Source: Bacillota bacterium
Lineage (GTDB): Bacteria; Bacillota; Sulfobacillia; Sulfobacillales; Sulfobacillaceae
Assembly: GCA_021784595.1 (NCBI GenBank)
Contig: JAJYHT010000080.1
Location: forward strand, 1 to 64,000
Direction of reading: 5' to 3'
DNA: 64,000 nt
The notes under the pieces are model-generated. The model ran no database searches and was not told where the DNA came from. It worked only from the letters and a program-made list of their open reading frames with translations. The position numbers and the translations under genes are program-made. The first letter of the stretch is position 1; each line of letters starts with the position of its first letter. This document shows positions 62,089 through 64,000 of this stretch, piece after piece.

Positions 62089-62907
62089 TTGTCGCTTAGC
62101 ACGGCGGTGTTTCTAGGCATTTTGCAAGGATTTGCGGAATTGTTTCCGTTTTCCAGTCTCGGATTATTGGTGATTTTGCCTCATGTTGTGCACATGACGG
62201 TGCCCACTTCCGGCGCCCGATATTTGCCTTTTGTGGTGGCGCTTCATTTAGGCACGGCACTGGCCTTGCTATGGTATTTCCGGGTCGAGTGGATGGCCGT
62301 TGTGAAGGGTTGGTTGGCATGGTGGCGTGGCAAGAGAACATCGGAAGGCCGTCTCGGTTGGCTTTTGATTTGGGGCACGATACCGGCCGGAATAGTCGGC
62401 CTCTTGCTCAAGCACCCCATTGCCACTCTGTTTGCCAAGCCCTTGTTGGCAGCGGTGTTTCTCATCATCAATGGTGGACTGATGCTATGGGGAGACCGAT
62501 GGCAAAAATCGGCCTCTCGTCATGTCGCCTCGGTTGGGTCGCTGTCGATTGGTCAAACACTTAAAATTGGTTTGTTTCAAATTCTGGCGTTAATACCTGG
62601 GATGTCGCGTTCTGGAGCTACAATCAGTGCCGGCGTAAGTGTCGGCCTCTCGTTTGAAGAAGCGGCTCACTTTAGCTTTTTGCTGGCAACACCAATAATT
62701 TTGGCGGCAAGTCTGATCGAAATTCCCAAATTGCACGGAGGGTTGCATGGTTTGGCTCTGCAAGCCTTGGTTGGAGGCGTTTTAGCCGCAATTACGGCTT
62801 GGCTCTCGACACGGTTTTTGATGCGATATTTTCAGGTTCACAACTTGTTTCGTTTGGCTCTCATCTCTATCGGATTGGGAATTGTATCATTGATTTTGGT
62901 CCATTAG
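62089..62907 (+). CDS. uppP: Undecaprenyl-diphosphatase-like protein (UppP/BacA family)
   Basis: UppP recycles the cell-wall lipid carrier by removing a phosphate. The protein has about eight spans. The second motif GMSRSGATISAGV with the catalytic-site Arg is intact. In the first motif, ILQGFAELFPFSSLGLLVI, the second Glu and the Ser pair are kept, but the first Glu is Gln (residue 13) and the His that normally follows SxG is Leu (residue 26). Activity may be altered. TTG 62089 is chosen because GGAGGGGA precedes it; ATG 62065 lacks a site. 272 residues. Confidence 0.88.
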   Translation: MSLSTAVFLGILQGFAELFPFSSLGLLVILPHVVHMTVPTSGARYLPFVVALHLGTALALLWYFRVEWMAVVKGWLAWWRGKRTSEGRLGWLLIWGTIPAGIVGLLLKHPIATLFAKPLLAAVFLIINGGLMLWGDRWQKSASRHVASVGSLSIGQTLKIGLFQILALIPGMSRSGATISAGVSVGLSFEEAAHFSFLLATPIILAASLIEIPKLHGGLHGLALQALVGGVLAAITAWLSTRFLMRYFQVHNLFRLALISIGLGIVSLILVH

Positions 62908-62935
62908 TCTGCCGACCACGATGAGGATCCCCAGC

Positions 62936-62991
62936 GGCGTGTGGAGCGTCTTCTTTTATCCTTAACCGAACGTTAACGCGATCCACACGCC
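62936..62991. repeat. Inverted repeat between uppP and surE
   Basis: GGCGTGTGGA (62936-62945) and TCCACACGCC (62982-62991) are perfect complements. The 36-base loop contains the PhoP-box-like repeat. No T-run follows, so it is not an ordinary terminator. Confidence 0.45.
62960..62987 (+). promoter_or_regulatory. PhoP-box-like direct repeat before surE
   Basis: TTAACC (62962-62967) and TTAACG (62973-62978) are separated by five bases, the spacing of Firmicute PhoP boxes. The 28-base block matches 23 of 28 bases at 62001-62028. Confidence 0.4.
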
Positions 62992-62993
62992 AG

Positions 62994-63015
62994 AGTAAAC
63001 CAAATCTGGTTTACT
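62994..63015. repeat. Palindromic element upstream of surE
   Basis: AGTAAACCA and TGGTTTACT are perfect 9-base arms around AATC, 77 bases before the surE start. It could be an operator or a small RNA hairpin. Confidence 0.4.
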
Positions 63016-63091
63016 GAGCATGGGCACAGAATTCCCTGCGAGCGCTGTGCTCCACACAAAGGATTCTAGTCTAAGCGAGGAGGGGTGGATA

Positions 63092-63817
63092 GTGCGCGTA
63101 TGCGTTACGAATGATGACGGGATTGGTGCGCCGGGAATTGCAAGTTTGGTGGTGGCTCTCCAATCGCTCGGGCATGACGTGATGGTGGTTGCCCCTGATT
63201 CCAACCAAAGCGGGAAATCGCAATCGATTTCACTGAATCAAACATTGTCGGTACGGCCTTATTCAATGACAGTCGTAGCAGAGGCTTTTGCCGTATCAGG
63301 CACACCTACCGACTGTGTCCGTTTGATATGTGCTGGAGCATTTGGTGATTGGCCGGCCATAATACTGTCCGGAGTAAACGATGGTGCCAATTTAGGCAGT
63401 GATCAATATCTGTCGGGAACAGTCGGTGCCGCGAGAGAAGCAGCTTTGCATAAGATTCCCAGTATTGCCTGGTCCACCGAAAATATGGACTCGAGACAGC
63501 TTGCCCATTTGTTGCGACAATATCTACCACCGCTTACGGCATTAGCTTTGGGGCACCCCGGAGCATTTTACAACGTTAACTTCCCGGCGGCGGGGGGCGA
63601 GGACTCCGCGTTCACCGTACCTAGTCCGCCTTGGTTCCAAGACAAAGCAGTCGCCGTGGGTTCGGACCAGATTGTGCTGTTGCGGGAAATGAATGAGCAA
63701 GTTGAAGAAGGGACCGATGTAGCGTGTGTCATGGCGGGGTTGACATCGATATCGCCAGTCGTGGCAATAGCGCACCGGCGGTCTAGCATCAGCCAACAGG
63801 CCAGCATGGTGATTTAA
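63092..63817 (+). CDS. surE: 5'/3'-nucleotidase SurE
   Basis: Metal-dependent phosphatase acting on nucleoside monophosphates. The family start CVTNDDGIGAPGI supplies the metal-binding Asp pair, then APDSNQSGKSQSIS, and SGVNDGANLGSDQYLSGTVG holds the conserved Asn and the substrate loop (Leu replaces the usual Tyr before SGTVGAA). 241 residues, normal length. GTG 63092 follows AGGAGGGG at six bases. An upstream in-frame start at 63020 would add 24 residues before the conserved N-terminus. Confidence 0.93.
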   Translation: MRVCVTNDDGIGAPGIASLVVALQSLGHDVMVVAPDSNQSGKSQSISLNQTLSVRPYSMTVVAEAFAVSGTPTDCVRLICAGAFGDWPAIILSGVNDGANLGSDQYLSGTVGAAREAALHKIPSIAWSTENMDSRQLAHLLRQYLPPLTALALGHPGAFYNVNFPAAGGEDSAFTVPSPPWFQDKAVAVGSDQIVLLREMNEQVEEGTDVACVMAGLTSISPVVAIAHRRSSISQQASMVI

Positions 63818-63839
63818 AGATGGCCCTAATTAAGCGTGT

Positions 63840-63865
63840 CCGAACCGCTGTGGTTCGGTTTTTTT
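63840..63865 (+). terminator. Terminator of surE
   Basis: CCGAACC and GGTTCGG form a 7-bp stem around GCTGT, followed by seven T. Confidence 0.92.
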
Positions 63866-63883
63866 GCGGACTCAATAGAACCT

Positions 63884-64000
63884 TTAATCTGATAAAGGCT
63901 GGCATCCATAAAAACGATATCCTACCCGGCGGACTCGTTGAATATGGCGTGGCCCCAAGTGCTCTCGGACTGTGTGAATCACCCATTGCAAACTGCCTTT
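63884..64000 (-). CDS. C-terminal end of an OmpR/PhoB-type response regulator (partial)
   Basis: The minus strand reads 38 codons from the right edge to TAA at 63886-63884. The residues WVIHTVREHLGPRHIQRVRR followed by VGYRF are the end of the winged-helix DNA-binding domain of OmpR-family regulators (recognition helix, then the RGVGYRF wing, here RRVGYRF). The rest of the gene lies beyond the window. It converges on surE. The PhoP-box-like repeats upstream of uppP and surE make a phosphate-type regulator an attractive guess, not a conclusion. Confidence 0.8.
   Translation of the reverse strand, partial: KGSLQWVIHTVREHLGPRHIQRVRRVGYRFYGCQPLSD

Overview
The window looks like a chromosomal segment of an acidophilic, spore-forming Firmicute close to Sulfobacillus. 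That placement is an inference from gene content: red-type (form IC-like) RubisCO with a CbbR regulator, a System I cytochrome c maturation cluster, sulfur-linked regulators (two Rrf2 proteins, an HxlR/DsrE pair), a menaquinone-type succinate dehydrogenase, sporulation genes (pro-sigma-K, a small spore-protein-like gene), and Bacillus-like gene order around aspS/6S/rarA and alaS/ireB/ruvX/mltG. Starts are often GTG or TTG preceded by strong Shine-Dalgarno sites.

Layout. 1-4300: accessory DNA with an IS66-like transposase remnant, a DUF3800 gene on the minus strand and a serine recombinase broken by two frameshifts, next to tRNA-Leu. 4600-10800: cytochrome c maturation operon (CcmE with a CxxxY motif, CcmF, a membrane zinc ribbon, a secreted anchored protein, CcmA, CcmB, CcmC, CcmD-like). 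11600-15200: B12-binding mutase subunit, MeaB, acyl-CoA dehydrogenase, dapB, spore-protein-like gene. 15200-19830: cysK, Rrf2 and cbbR, convergent with the rbcLS operon. 20250-23400: tRNA-Pro and dTDP-sugar genes. 23400-30200: MurT, SelB, a PP2C phosphatase, a P-loop protein, SecD, SecF. 30200-40630: Hsp20, CDF transporter, RecJ, Apt, Rel, Dtd, HisS, AspS. 41458-44430: 6S RNA candidate, thioredoxin, threonine aldolase, RarA. 44500-47860: succinate dehydrogenase. 48100-51700: Rrf2, MnmA, PRC-barrel and small proteins, AI-2E-type permease. 51700-60500: AlaS, IreB, a RuvX-DUF1292 fusion, MltG, a degenerate transpeptidase, a MutY-like glycosylase, an oxidoreductase. 60690-64000: the N-terminal half of sigma-K, ending where the Bacillus subtilis skin element splits sigK, then HxlR/DsrE, a UppP homologue, SurE and the C-terminal end of an OmpR-type response regulator.

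The most interesting signals are: (1) sigK cut after the IENE codons, suggesting a skin-like intervening element that begins near 61035 and runs off the right edge; (2) a CcmH-less cytochrome c maturation operon with a Cys-type CcmE and two uncharacterised membrane proteins; (3) an exact palindrome filling the -35/-10 spacer of the DsrE promoter beside an HxlR gene; (4) a RuvX-DUF1292 fusion with an internal start; (5) PhoP-box-like direct repeats before uppP and surE beside a response regulator gene.

All calls come from reading the sequence and from remembered family motifs. No database search was run.
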